A stretch of DNA of 64,000 nt. It comes from an uncultured Clostridium sp. (GTDB lineage Bacteria > Bacillota > Clostridia > Lachnospirales > Lachnospiraceae). Made by a program: the position numbers and the translations under genes. Location of the stretch: contig CAMNRM010000003.1 in the NCBI GenBank assembly GCA_946553025.1, positions 62,001 through 126,000 of the forward strand, written 5' to 3'. Under the pieces are notes generated by a model that was given only the letters and a program-made list of their open reading frames with translations, was not told the DNA's origin and did no database searches. The number at the start of each line of letters is the position of its first letter. The stretch's first letter is position 1. Below, one piece after another: positions 17,734 to 27,015 of the stretch.

Positions 17734-18510
17734 ATGTTTAAACATATCTATCCGCTGTTTGAAAGAAAACGGCTGTTAAAAAAAGAAATGCTGGAAAATA
17801 TCCGGGATTTTCCAAGAGATATATTTTATATCTTTTTCCAGGATTATTCCGATGGAATTTTGGCAGGCTGTGATATAAAAGTAAAAGAATCTTATCTGTT
17901 TATCAGTGCAGGAATACTCTATCATAAACGTATTCCCTATATGATGAGTGAACCTTATAAGCTGCCCTACCAGGCAACCGGAAAAACACAATATATTAAA
18001 GTCCACTTTTTGGATGAAATCGGGGGTTTAGAACAAAGAGAGGCTTTAACGCAAATTTACATTAATGATATTCCTGCCCAAGATAAGGATGAACTGGAAT
18101 TGGGGCGATTCAAATTACAGGAGGGAGCGAGGCTGCGCGATCAGTATACGGATTTTTTTGATTATGCTACCGAGTTTGATACGTTGATAAAGCTTTATGT
18201 TCCCTATGCTTCACCTCGGCAAAAAACACTATGCCCGGAAATCGTAAAAAGATATGCGGAAAGCCTTATACAGTACACGATACAAAATCCGTGGGATTAT
18301 GCGTTTTGCTTAACTTGTATGCAGGAAAATGGAGCGATTACCTATTCAGCAATAAAATCATATTTGGATATTTGTTTGCAGCAAAAACAAGAAGAATATT
18401 CTACAAAGGAAATTTATGATGCGCTTGTCCGACTTCTTTATGAAGCAGGAGGAAAACCAAAAGAACCGCGTCCAATGACAGAAAAGAATAAAAAAGTGTT
18501 ATTATTTTAA
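17734..18510 (+). CDS. Unrecognised 258-residue protein, third gene of the triplet
   Basis: Starts 9 bases after the previous stop with AAGGAG upstream. N-terminus has a basic helix followed by a beta-rich domain (residues ~20-130; DGILAGCDIKVKESYLFI, TGKTQYIKVHFLDE), and a helical C-terminal domain of ~100 residues. No recognised family. The first half has the feel of a beta-barrel or tail-adaptor domain, but that is an impression. It is the last intact gene before the VgrG remnant. Confidence 0.5.
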   Translation: MFKHIYPLFERKRLLKKEMLENIRDFPRDIFYIFFQDYSDGILAGCDIKVKESYLFISAGILYHKRIPYMMSEPYKLPYQATGKTQYIKVHFLDEIGGLEQREALTQIYINDIPAQDKDELELGRFKLQEGARLRDQYTDFFDYATEFDTLIKLYVPYASPRQKTLCPEIVKRYAESLIQYTIQNPWDYAFCLTCMQENGAITYSAIKSYLDICLQQKQEEYSTKEIYDALVRLLYEAGGKPKEPRPMTEKNKKVLLF

Positions 18511-18580
18511 AATCTATTGTAATAAACCGTTAAGGGGCCAGTGAAATTAAACAGAAGATGATGCTTTTGTAGGAGGAGAG

Positions 18581-18930
18581 ATGGGAGAAAGTACAATTCT
18601 TAAAGTAACAATAAATCAGGAAGAGATTATATTTCTGGAAACTTTCATGAAACTGGAGAAGAAAGCTGGAGAACATACGGTTGTATTTTTTACAGGAATA
18701 TTGGAACCAGGGAAGGATGGGCAGGAATACTGTATTGTGCCAGAAGCCGAAATCGAGATTTTTGATAAAGGAATGGAAGAGATTTTGTTTCGGGGAATGA
18801 TTAAGACCGTAGAAATCGGAATAGAAACGGCTGATGCCGATCCGCTCAAACGTGTGGAATTAGAACTGGTATCAGGAACCTATCGTTTGGATCGGAAGAA
18901 GCGGGATAGAGCATTTCAGAATACAGCTAT
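18581..18930 (+). pseudogene. VgrG-like gene, truncated after ~115 residues
   Basis: Good start (GTAGGAGGAGAG before ATG) and ~115 residues that match the gp27-like N-terminus of the other VgrGs: EEILFRGMIKTVEIG and RKKRDRAFQNT line up with ERILFKGVISD and RKNRCFQNT of the first VgrG. Homology ends immediately after FQNT at about 18,925, where the sequence on the other strand becomes an IS630-type transposase. The open frame continues to 19138 only through this foreign DNA. The OB fold and ETDWEFL segment are absent, so it cannot form a spike. It marks the right edge of the injection-system locus. Confidence 0.7.
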
Positions 18931-19136
18931 GAATTTTGAAACCGTTGCTTTACTACCTCTATATAATTTTGCAATTTGCATTTGTGTCAGATGTGCAGGG
19001 GTATTTTTATCCAGTTCAAGAAGTATGGAGCATCTGCGGATAATTGTTTTACATGTTTTTTTATTGTTCATGGTATTATGGAGAGGCTTTTTTCATCCTC
19101 CGATAAAAAGATATGGTAAGTTCGTTTTCTACCCAT
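18917..19136 (-). pseudogene. IS630-family transposase N-terminal remnant, frameshifted
   Basis: Read on the minus strand from an ATG at 19136 the sequence gives GRKRTYHIFLSEDEKSL, then after a frameshift NNKKTCKTIIRRCSILLELD and GSKATVSKFIA. This is the pattern of the N-terminal helix-turn-helix part of IS630-like transposases as I know them from Lachnospiraceae (RKR-Y-x-(V/I)-x-L-(T/S)-x-E-E, then TSKTVRNRC-x-ILLDLD). The catalytic DDE domain is missing and the frame is broken, so it is inactive. Its 3' break is exactly where the VgrG gene is interrupted. Confidence 0.6.
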
Positions 19137-19200
19137 AAATGTATCACCAGCGATTCTTTTTATTGTACTATACTTTACCATAAATTTCAATAGGTCAACA

Positions 19201-19436
19201 CACTAGGAGCAGGAAATCGATAGGGATGGAGAAATCCTCTGGATGAAGAGTACTCATAAAAAAGCGTACAAAAAGTATTTGCGAGTTTTGATCAATGCTT
19301 CCGGAAGGAGGCAGGAGAAATTTCATCGAGGCCAATATGCTGTTGTAAAAGCGAGAGGAGCCGAGTTTTTTGATTCGTAAATTTCTTGGTAGTCTGAAAA
19401 AATATCTACTAAAGAAAGCGGATTGTATGATATCAT
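19201..19436 (-). pseudogene. Degraded DDE transposase (IS1182-like) N-terminal remnant
   Basis: Minus-strand ATG at 19436 with AAAGGAG 9 bases upstream starts MISYNPLSLVDIFSDYQEIY. Continuing through several frame changes gives DEISPASFRKH, KTRKYFLYAFL, then QRI and SIPIDFLLLV. These pieces, in this order, match the N-terminus of DDE transposases whose intact copies read roughly DEIIPASFRNHFY..GRTRKYPLHAFL..QRIFSIPTDSLLL. At least three frameshifts are needed, so it is an old remnant. Recognition is from memory of the family, not from a search. Confidence 0.5.
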
Positions 19437-19606
19437 ATGGATATGACTCCTTTCAGGTTGATATGGTGAATTGTTACTGAATATCTCAATTTTACCCCAA
19501 ACCTGTGAGGCGTTGTTCTATTTTATGAAAGAAAAAGCCTGATTTTATGCGGGCTGTGGCGTTTTGAAAATGCCAAAATATATAGTAGTATGGAGGAGAT
19601 TATCTC

Positions 19607-20056
19607 ATGGTTGTTTTTATTTTTGCTGGTGGTTCTCAAATAAAATTTGTCTTCCAAAATTTATATAACTATTTTATTTCATCACCAGTTAGCACCGGTT
19701 TTTTCTTGTTTTTGTTTATTGTTGCTGTTTTAAATATTTTCAAAATGGGTCTTGTGTACTTTGAACGGAAAAATGGATATCTGGATCAAACATGTAAATA
19801 TCTGTTCTCTGGGCAATATGGACCTGCATGTAGGATACGATATTATGAGCAAGGATTTAAAGATAGAAATAATAGTTGTGAAGGGTGTAGGGGAAAGACA
19901 ATATCTATAACAAATGAGGAAATTTTTGAATGTATAGCTGCTAATGTTATGTGGAAACGCATTATTATCTTGATAGTCAAATATAGTAATGCTATTCTTC
20001 CCTATATATCGTTTTTTTATACATTATTTGTTGCAATATTTGAAAAAAGAAATTAA
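19607..20056 (+). CDS. Small membrane protein with cysteine cluster
   Basis: 149 residues, GGAGGAG site 8 bases before ATG. Hydrophobic segments at about residues 2-12, 30-50 (GFFLFLFIVAVLNIFKMGLV) and 118-145. Between them is a soluble loop with four cysteines (C at TCKYLF, ACRIRYYE, SCEGCRG) that could bind a metal or form a small ribbon. No family recognised. It lies 20 bases upstream of a P-loop ATPase gene and is probably co-transcribed, so membrane anchoring or sensing for that ATPase is a reasonable guess. Confidence 0.5.
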   Translation: MVVFIFAGGSQIKFVFQNLYNYFISSPVSTGFFLFLFIVAVLNIFKMGLVYFERKNGYLDQTCKYLFSGQYGPACRIRYYEQGFKDRNNSCEGCRGKTISITNEEIFECIAANVMWKRIIILIVKYSNAILPYISFFYTLFVAIFEKRN

Positions 20057-20076
20057 TAATTAGGGGGTAACAGATT

Positions 20077-22026
20077 ATGCGAAAAAAGAGAAATAGTCCA
20101 AATCCAAAAGTCATTACTAAAGGCTATATTGAAACATATTTTGGAACCAATATAGAAAGAATATTAGTACCTAATCTTCGTAACGTACAGGATTTAGAAA
20201 TGCCGTATGTATCACATCCTGAGGCCGAAGAGGTTCTGAACAACTGCTTGGTAAGTGATGATTTGATTGACAAGTCTCTTGTATTCACAGGATTGACAGG
20301 TTCTGGAAAAACCACGATCCTTCGTCATGTATTTGGCCTTGAAAAAAATGCCAGTAACCCACGCACTGAGGGACAAACTATAATTATTCCTATTGATTTT
20401 AATCGTTTCCAAAAGTCTTCTCAAGATGGAATCCTTAGTAACTTACGGTCTGCTATTGATATGATTTGTAATAAATGTGGAATCGATTACCCAGACTTGG
20501 AAAATGAATCATTTTATTTGTATATAAAGAAAGTCCGAGAGAGTTTTTTAAGGCTAAATCCTAAACATGGACGCTCGACTTCACATAAAGAAAGAATGGA
20601 AACATTTATTGATAAGTTGCCAACTACGTTTGCTTCTTGCCAACTACAATATGTGATGGATCATCCGGCAAACAGTTTTAAATTAGTAGTCTTAGTTGTG
20701 GATAATATAGAAGCTTTTTTAGATTCGAATGCCAAAAACTCACGGGCACGATATTTGGCTCCCATTATTGAAGCCTTCAGATTGGCGGATTGTATTGGAC
20801 AACGGGAAACGCCTACGAAATGGCGTTTCAATATGGTTATTGCTTGTAGACATCATATTTGGCGTATTATGAAGGGAGAATTTTCGGACAACAGTCCAGA
20901 AAATGCTTTACTACAAAGTTATATCACTACAGAAACACCATATGATCTTACAGATCCGGTTAAGGTAAATGATATCGTACAAAAACGTGAAGAAGTGTTT
21001 TCTCAAAAGCAGCGTGACATCAGTAAATGGAATACGGCAGTTGAAGTTGTCGATACAGTACTTCAAGCAATGGAGAATAATGTTGGAGATTTTGTGGTGC
21101 AACTTGAACTAAAAGATCTTCGTAAAAGTATGGCAAAAATGCGGGAAATAGTCCTTCATAAAGGGTTACAAAGAGTCACTGATGAATATTTTGCTTCTGG
21201 TTCATTTAATATTAGGTCAGTTGAGCAATTTGATCTTACTAGAGTTAATACTATCAAAGTGATTGGACTAGGAGAGAGAAAATATTATTCAAATCAAAGT
21301 AGTATTATTCCTAATCTCTTATTCAACGAATCTATTGAGGGGATGGAATTATTTGTGTTACTTACACTAAATTACTTTCTTATACGTTGTAATTATTTGG
21401 AACCTACATGGGATAATCCTGTATCTATTTCTGATTTTTACGTAGCCATGGAGTATACTTTTATGGATCAATATCGCGCATTCGACAATTTTTTTAAATG
21501 TTCTATTCGTTTTTTGATTCGGCAACGTCTTTTGTTAAGAAGCGCAGACCAACCGCAAGATGAAGTGCCTGGGGTGTCTTTAGAAGAAGTTGATAAAGTT
21601 GAGAATGTATATGTTTCTGGATCTGCAATTGTGCTTTGGAGAGAACTTGGAAAATCTAGTGCATTATTTCAGTTGTTTCTTGATGATATTTGGCTGGATG
21701 AAGATTCAGATTATTTCCGCAGTGACGGAAATGATATTGAACATTGTGTCAAATATTTGGAGAATTTGTATAATGCTGAACAGAGGATATATAATGCAGC
21801 AAAAAATTTATCTTCTATATGCGCAGGATATTATTTGAATAATTTTGGAACAGATTCTATCTGCAAGCAACTTGTGACTGGTCTTATTGTCAGTTTAGAT
21901 GCGATTATAGCATCAGTTGAACCTTGGTCACAGGGTAGGAAAATAACAGCAAAAGTTACTTTGCAACGGGCGAAAAAATTAGAAAAAAGTATACAGGAAT
22001 GGGAAAAAAAGCGCTTATCTCGATAA
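20077..22026 (+). CDS. P-loop ATPase (AAA/STAND-like), possible defence protein
   Basis: 649 residues, AGGGGGT site. Walker A is GLTGSGKTT (about residues 72-80); Walker B is LVVLVVDNIEAFLD (about 204-217), with hydrophobic strand plus Asp; FNMVIACRHHIWR after it fits a sensor-1 strand. The rest is a long helical region of ~400 residues with no recognised enzymatic domain, as in STAND-type NTPases whose C-terminal arms sense ligands. No membrane segments. It is located in an AT-rich stretch with a kinase-like protein and a helicase, a typical setting for conflict-system genes, but no known defence system is matched by name. Confidence 0.65.
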   Translation: MRKKRNSPNPKVITKGYIETYFGTNIERILVPNLRNVQDLEMPYVSHPEAEEVLNNCLVSDDLIDKSLVFTGLTGSGKTTILRHVFGLEKNASNPRTEGQTIIIPIDFNRFQKSSQDGILSNLRSAIDMICNKCGIDYPDLENESFYLYIKKVRESFLRLNPKHGRSTSHKERMETFIDKLPTTFASCQLQYVMDHPANSFKLVVLVVDNIEAFLDSNAKNSRARYLAPIIEAFRLADCIGQRETPTKWRFNMVIACRHHIWRIMKGEFSDNSPENALLQSYITTETPYDLTDPVKVNDIVQKREEVFSQKQRDISKWNTAVEVVDTVLQAMENNVGDFVVQLELKDLRKSMAKMREIVLHKGLQRVTDEYFASGSFNIRSVEQFDLTRVNTIKVIGLGERKYYSNQSSIIPNLLFNESIEGMELFVLLTLNYFLIRCNYLEPTWDNPVSISDFYVAMEYTFMDQYRAFDNFFKCSIRFLIRQRLLLRSADQPQDEVPGVSLEEVDKVENVYVSGSAIVLWRELGKSSALFQLFLDDIWLDEDSDYFRSDGNDIEHCVKYLENLYNAEQRIYNAAKNLSSICAGYYLNNFGTDSICKQLVTGLIVSLDAIIASVEPWSQGRKITAKVTLQRAKKLEKSIQEWEKKRLSR

Positions 22027-22698
22027 AACAGATTTGAGATATTAATACACTGTTCACAGTATCTTTTATTCTCTGTAGGATAATAGATTTAGCTTTGGTT
22101 TTAGAAAGATTTTTGGTACTGACAGTCAATGATATCTAAAGGATAATCTATTACTGTTATGAAGGTTGAATGCCAAAAACAGCTTTCTACTATCACTGTA
22201 AGAAAAGAAATGACGGAACCAGTTTGACCAGCAAGGGGGGATGTAGCTTTAAAAGGGAAAATGGAATTGAGATAGAAATGCTCTGTGGAAAGTAGGTCAT
22301 TCTGAAAGCAAAGGAATATCTCTATATCCAGCGTGGAATGAGTGCCGCAGCATTGGTGCTGGAGGAAATCCACATGAAAGGAACACGGGTACAGTTTGAC
22401 AGTCTTTGCAATGAACAGGAAGAAGCTGTATTTGGTGGACAGGCATTGAAAATCTTAAAAGGGATGTACTTTGAAGCAAAATGGGGAAGCCCACTGCTGC
22501 TGTTCATGCTTGATGGAACCCCGATTGGTCGGGAGTATGGTCTGGAAGAAAATGAAGAATATTTATGTATTACAGAACAGCAGCAGTTGTATTAATGAAG
22601 GTGTACTTGATGATACCGGAAAAAACGGTATAATAATCTGTACAATAGAAAAATATATATCATGTTTTTCCTTTTTTATAATATGGAGGAATTCGGTT
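22027..22698 (+). other. Intergenic debris with an orphan coding fragment
   Basis: About 670 bases between the ATPase and the kinase-like gene. A frame open from 22290 to 22596 encodes ~100 residues (AKEYLYIQRGMSAAALVLEE, ALKILKGMYFEAKWG, LLLFMLDGTPIGREYGLE), but no ribosome site precedes its only plausible ATG at 22338, so it looks like the tail of a lost gene. A second short piece around 22169-22291 starts MPKTAFYYHCKKRNDG. The ALKILKGMYFEAKW motif recurs at 27,210-27,250 in another gene scar. I cannot name the parent family. Confidence 0.45.
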
Positions 22699-24090
22699 AT
22701 GATGTTGACAAAATGTGAGAATGGACATTTTTATGATGCTGATATATATGATAGTTGTCCACATTGTAAAAGTGAAATAAATGATGTTTTAGATTTTGAA
22801 AGTATAGATATTGATTATAATGATGAAAAAAATTTGGAAAATAATGATAATGAAAAATATTTTAATAAAAAAATAGAGGATTTGAATCGATGGGCATATA
22901 TTCAAAATATAAAGGGGGAATTATTAAAGATAAATCATGAAAATATTGTTTCAGTATTTGATATTTATACCGGAGAAGATGGTGGAAATTATATTAAGGA
23001 ATCGTTTGTAAAAGGATATACGGTTGATAATCTGATTGCTAGTAAAATGGTTGCTTTAGAAGATTTTTTAAATATAGGAATTGGTGTTTGCAATGCTATA
23101 AAGTATCTCAATAATAATAAATTGATTTATATGGATATAAAATCTTCTAATATATTGTATGATGTGAAAGAAAAGAAAACAATTTTAATAGATATAGAGT
23201 CTATTTATAATAAAAAGAAGTCAAAAGAAATAGATTATTTTGGAACGATTGAATATTCATCTCCGGAACAAATATTACAGTCTAAGTATAGTGTTGAAGG
23301 ATCTATTTATTCATTGGGACTAGTTTTTTATAAAATACTAGTGGGATGTTTGCCATTTAATGTTAGTAAAAATGGTATCATAAAGAAGTTAAAGAATGAA
23401 TTGGATTTAGATTTTGATGAATCGGCAAATTTTCAGTATAAAACAGAGATAATAAAATTAATTCAAAAAATGACTTTATTAAAACCTCAAAATAGAATCA
23501 AAATAAATAAAATAATCCAAGTATTAAAAAAAATTAAGAAAAAAGCCAGTGAAATAGAATTACATCAAAATATTAATAGTAAAAAAATATATACTTCACA
23601 AGAAGGATGGACAGAAACGGGATTTAAGAGTGATATAACAATTTCATTTGATTCAATTTTAACAGAAAAAGAAAATAAAAGGGAAATGAGAAAAAATAAA
23701 CATAGTCTTGATTTAACGTATCGAGATGAATTATTAAAAGAATATTCAAACATCTTAAATCAAGCTAAGATAACATTCTGGTGTTGGATATCATCACTAG
23801 TAATGTGTTATATTATTATTGGAGTATGCATTTTTCTTGTTTTAGAAAAAAGATTTGTGGATTCTATCTGTTCTGGTCTTTTAGAAGGATTAATTTACGC
23901 GGTTCAAAATATTTTTTCAATAAGGGAAGATCATTATCGAGATTTAATTAATAGTAAACTTCTTCACTTGGAAAAAGGTGATTTTTTTGAGTATGCAACT
24001 TCTAAAGCAGAAATATTAACAGATAATAACAAAAAGGAAGGCGTAGTAATAAAAATAATTGATGATATTAGAAAAGAAGCTATAAAATAA
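22699..24090 (+). CDS. Zinc-ribbon kinase-like protein with TRADD-N-associated membrane domain
   Basis: 463 residues; ATG at 22699 follows GGAGG at a suitable distance (the frame is open further upstream without a ribosome site). Residues 6-23 form a zinc ribbon, CENGHFYD...CPHC, shared with FHA proteins at 56,696 and 59,166. Residues ~65-290 are a protein-kinase-like domain with GTIEYSSPEQ and a catalytic-loop equivalent YMDIKSSNIL, but HRD is YMD, DFG is DIE, and no glycine loop or VAIK lysine is visible. Residues ~345-440 hold two membrane segments in the layout of the cyanobacterial TRADD-N-associated membrane domain (ITFWCWISSLVMCYIIIGV, then REDHYRDLINSKLL), linked in bacteria to conflict and cell-death systems. 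Probably a membrane-anchored pseudokinase or atypical kinase. Confidence 0.65.
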   Translation: MMLTKCENGHFYDADIYDSCPHCKSEINDVLDFESIDIDYNDEKNLENNDNEKYFNKKIEDLNRWAYIQNIKGELLKINHENIVSVFDIYTGEDGGNYIKESFVKGYTVDNLIASKMVALEDFLNIGIGVCNAIKYLNNNKLIYMDIKSSNILYDVKEKKTILIDIESIYNKKKSKEIDYFGTIEYSSPEQILQSKYSVEGSIYSLGLVFYKILVGCLPFNVSKNGIIKKLKNELDLDFDESANFQYKTEIIKLIQKMTLLKPQNRIKINKIIQVLKKIKKKASEIELHQNINSKKIYTSQEGWTETGFKSDITISFDSILTEKENKREMRKNKHSLDLTYRDELLKEYSNILNQAKITFWCWISSLVMCYIIIGVCIFLVLEKRFVDSICSGLLEGLIYAVQNIFSIREDHYRDLINSKLLHLEKGDFFEYATSKAEILTDNNKKEGVVIKIIDDIRKEAIK

Positions 24091-24375
24091 AAAATCTGCT
24101 AAAATAGAAAATTTATATTTTTTAAAATCTTAAATCTTGAAAAGTTATTTCCGAAAAACCTCTATGAATTTTGCACCTGATTACAGAATATAGTATGGAA
24201 ATATATTACAATGTAGGGAAGATTTTAAATCTTTTATTTGCCCCCGACATCATCATAATATCTAATTGAAATTAGGATAATGTCTAGCAATTTAAAATAG
24301 AAAAGAGTTTTTGGGGGTTGTTAGATTATTGTATTTATTTGGTAATTATCTGAATAAGAATGGAGAATAACAAAT
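24091..24375 (+). other. AT-rich intergenic region before the helicase
   Basis: 285 bases with no gene. A small dyad CTAATTgaaATTAG at about 24,262-24,275 is too weak to be a terminator. The start of the next gene has its own GGAGAA site. No consensus promoter stands out among the many A/T tracts. Confidence 0.4.
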
Positions 24376-27015
24376 ATGGCTAAATTCAAACTAAGTACTA
24401 TAGATAATACATATTTTGATACACCGCAACAGATGTATGATGATTATAAGGATAGAAATATCGATAGTTTATTTAATTATCAAAGTGACATGATAGATTT
24501 ATATTTGCAAGAAGAAGATAATGTTAAGGATATTGCTCTGGAGTTGCCAACTGGGACTGGAAAAACACTTATAGGGCTTCTTATTGGTGAATTTAGAAGA
24601 AGAAAAAACCAAGAAAAAATATTATATCTGTGTCCAAATAAACAATTAGTAAATCAAACAGTTAAACATGCAGTAGAAGATTATGGAATAAAAGCTACAG
24701 CTTTCACTGGAAAGGCAAAAAATTATACACCCGAAGATAAGTTGGCATATAATACAGCTGAAACGATTGCAGTTGCACCATATAGCAGCCTGTTTAATAG
24801 TAATCCATTTTTTTCAGATGCGGATATTATTATTTTCGATGATGCTCATTCAGGAGAAAGCTATGTTGCATCTAATTGGACAGTAACTATTGATAGAAAT
24901 AAATACGATGAATTGTATTACAGATTGTTGGATAATTTCAAACCATATATGGAACAGGAAGTATATGAAACATTGTTAAATCCAATAACAATATCTGATA
25001 ATTATTGGATTGATATGATACCAAACATTAAATTAGCAGATCAAATTTATATAATAAATAGGATATTTGATAATTATATAGAGAAAAATCCTAATACAGA
25101 TATTAAATATGCATGGTCAATGATACAATCACATATAAGAGCCTGTAATATTTTTGTTAGCAAAGATGAGATTACTATTAGACCATTTATTAGTCCAACC
25201 TTAGATTTTTCTCCTTTTAAAAATGCAAAACAACGTATATATATGTCGGCAACACTAGGGAAGAGTGGAGAATTGGAACGTGCATTTGGCGTGCCGGAGA
25301 TAAAAAAGCTTCCTATGGTTAAAGATTGGGAAAATAAGAATATTGGTAGACGTTTTTTTATGTTTCCTTCAGCATCATTTAATGAAGATGTATTGGAAGA
25401 AATTCTTATCAAAATGATACTTAAGGTAAATCGAGCATTAATAATAGTGAACGATAATAAAACTCAGGATGCGTTTAAAGAATTAATTGAAACGAAAACG
25501 GATAGAAAAGTTTTTACAGCAAAAGATATTGAAAGTTCAAAAAAAGAATTTGTTAAATCGGATAAAGCGGTTGCAATTGTAGCTAATCGATTTGATGGTA
25601 TTGATTTTCCAGGAGAAGAATGTCGTATGGAAATTCTTTTTGATTTACAAAGTGCAACCCATATACAAGAAAAATTTTTGATAACAAGAATGTGCTCTAC
25701 AGTTTTATTTTTGGAAAGAATACATTCAAGGTTAGTACAAGCATTAGGAAGATGTACAAGAGGAAATACAGATTATGCGGCAGTGTGTGTAGTCGGTGAA
25801 GACCTCACAAATGCATTAGTTACACCGAAACAACTAAAACAATTTAATCCTGAATTGCAAGCTGAATTAAAATTCGGATTGAAAAATTCTAAAGAATATA
25901 CGGATGTGGATGATTATTTGAGTTTACTTAATCTTTTTTTGTATGATAGAAAAGAGTGGAAAGTAGCTGAAAATGATATTATTAATATAAGAGAAGGAAT
26001 TATAAGAAATCAAGTTTTAGACGATAGTTCTTTTAGGGAACTAAACAAGTCAAGCAAATTTGAAATTCAAGCTCAGTATGCTCTTTGGAAGGAAGCATAT
26101 GCAGAAGCGTTAATGGAAATTGAACAAATACTTGGAATTTTACAGCATGAATCATTAAAAGGTTATTTGGGATTTTGGTATTACATTGCTGCTTGCTGTG
26201 CTTATAATTTATACAATCAGGGAGATGAAACTTTTAAACAGAAGTATATAAATTATTTAAGAAAAGCTGCGTCAACAACATTATCGATTAAATGGTTTAA
26301 TAAGCTTATTGATGAAAATAAAAGTAATCATAGTGAAGAGAATGAATATATAAGTTATGTTCTTGAAAGAATGGAATCTGTTATAGCGGCAAAAAGGTCA
26401 AAATATCCAAGTACTAAATTTATTTATGATGAACTGGATAAAATGCAGAATAATATTAAGCATTCTAGTGGGAATGATTTTGAAAATGCACACAATATAT
26501 TAGGGGAATGGTTAGGTTATTATGCAACTAATCCCAAAGGAGATTCGGAACCAGATCCAATCTGGATTATTCATCCTGGATTTTGTATTGTTTCAGAAGA
26601 TAAAATATATGAAACATGTGATAAAGCGATACCTACTAGGCATGTTAGAGAGGCTGCTGGTCATGTTAATTGGGTAAAAAGTCATAGTGAAAAATTGGGC
26701 ATTTGGAAAAATAGTAAATGTATAAGTGTTTTTATAACAAATTCTAGTAAAATTGAAGAATCGGCTTTGCCACAAGCAGATAATATTTTTTACTTAAATA
26801 GAGATGAATTTGCAGATTGGACTGAAAGATGTGTTAGAATAATAAAAGAACTTCTTAGTTCTTTTACTACAATTGGCGATGTGTGCTGGAGAGATAAAGC
26901 ATTTCAATTACTAAAAGATAATCGTTTGATGCCCCAAGATTATGAAAAAATGATAGTATCAAAGCCATTAAAAAAGATACCTGTAAAAAAACTGAAAGTA
27001 AGTAAAGAAACCTGA
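24376..27015 (+). CDS. Superfamily 2 DEAD/DEAH-type helicase (XPD/DinG-like), large C-terminal extension
   Basis: 879 residues, GGAGAA site. Motif I ELPTGTGKTLIGLL (about 56-69), Ia-like ILYLCPNKQLVNQT, motif II IIIFDDAHSGES (about 153-164; DDAH instead of DEAH), motif III-like MSATLG, and motif VI RLVQALGRCTRG (about 451-462), the last in the form typical of Rad3/XPD/DinG helicases. Some 400 C-terminal residues are helical and unfamiliar, possibly a substrate or partner domain; no nuclease motif seen. No Fe-S cysteine set is evident between motifs Ia and II. It may unwind nucleic acid in defence or repair; its AT-rich context favours an acquired gene. Confidence 0.72.
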   Translation: MAKFKLSTIDNTYFDTPQQMYDDYKDRNIDSLFNYQSDMIDLYLQEEDNVKDIALELPTGTGKTLIGLLIGEFRRRKNQEKILYLCPNKQLVNQTVKHAVEDYGIKATAFTGKAKNYTPEDKLAYNTAETIAVAPYSSLFNSNPFFSDADIIIFDDAHSGESYVASNWTVTIDRNKYDELYYRLLDNFKPYMEQEVYETLLNPITISDNYWIDMIPNIKLADQIYIINRIFDNYIEKNPNTDIKYAWSMIQSHIRACNIFVSKDEITIRPFISPTLDFSPFKNAKQRIYMSATLGKSGELERAFGVPEIKKLPMVKDWENKNIGRRFFMFPSASFNEDVLEEILIKMILKVNRALIIVNDNKTQDAFKELIETKTDRKVFTAKDIESSKKEFVKSDKAVAIVANRFDGIDFPGEECRMEILFDLQSATHIQEKFLITRMCSTVLFLERIHSRLVQALGRCTRGNTDYAAVCVVGEDLTNALVTPKQLKQFNPELQAELKFGLKNSKEYTDVDDYLSLLNLFLYDRKEWKVAENDIINIREGIIRNQVLDDSSFRELNKSSKFEIQAQYALWKEAYAEALMEIEQILGILQHESLKGYLGFWYYIAACCAYNLYNQGDETFKQKYINYLRKAASTTLSIKWFNKLIDENKSNHSEENEYISYVLERMESVIAAKRSKYPSTKFIYDELDKMQNNIKHSSGNDFENAHNILGEWLGYYATNPKGDSEPDPIWIIHPGFCIVSEDKIYETCDKAIPTRHVREAAGHVNWVKSHSEKLGIWKNSKCISVFITNSSKIEESALPQADNIFYLNRDEFADWTERCVRIIKELLSSFTTIGDVCWRDKAFQLLKDNRLMPQDYEKMIVSKPLKKIPVKKLKVSKET

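Noticed and set aside
1-19000. Prophage tail as the source of the gp27/gp5-like genes
   Set aside because: No capsid, terminase, tape-measure, holin or lysin genes are visible, and Rhs, DUF4280 and multiple VgrG copies point to an injection system. The left flank is unseen, so this is not final.
18940-19138. Continuation of the truncated VgrG frame to 19138
   Set aside because: These residues do not resemble VgrG; the opposite strand reads as IS630-type transposase, so the plus-strand frame here is accidental.
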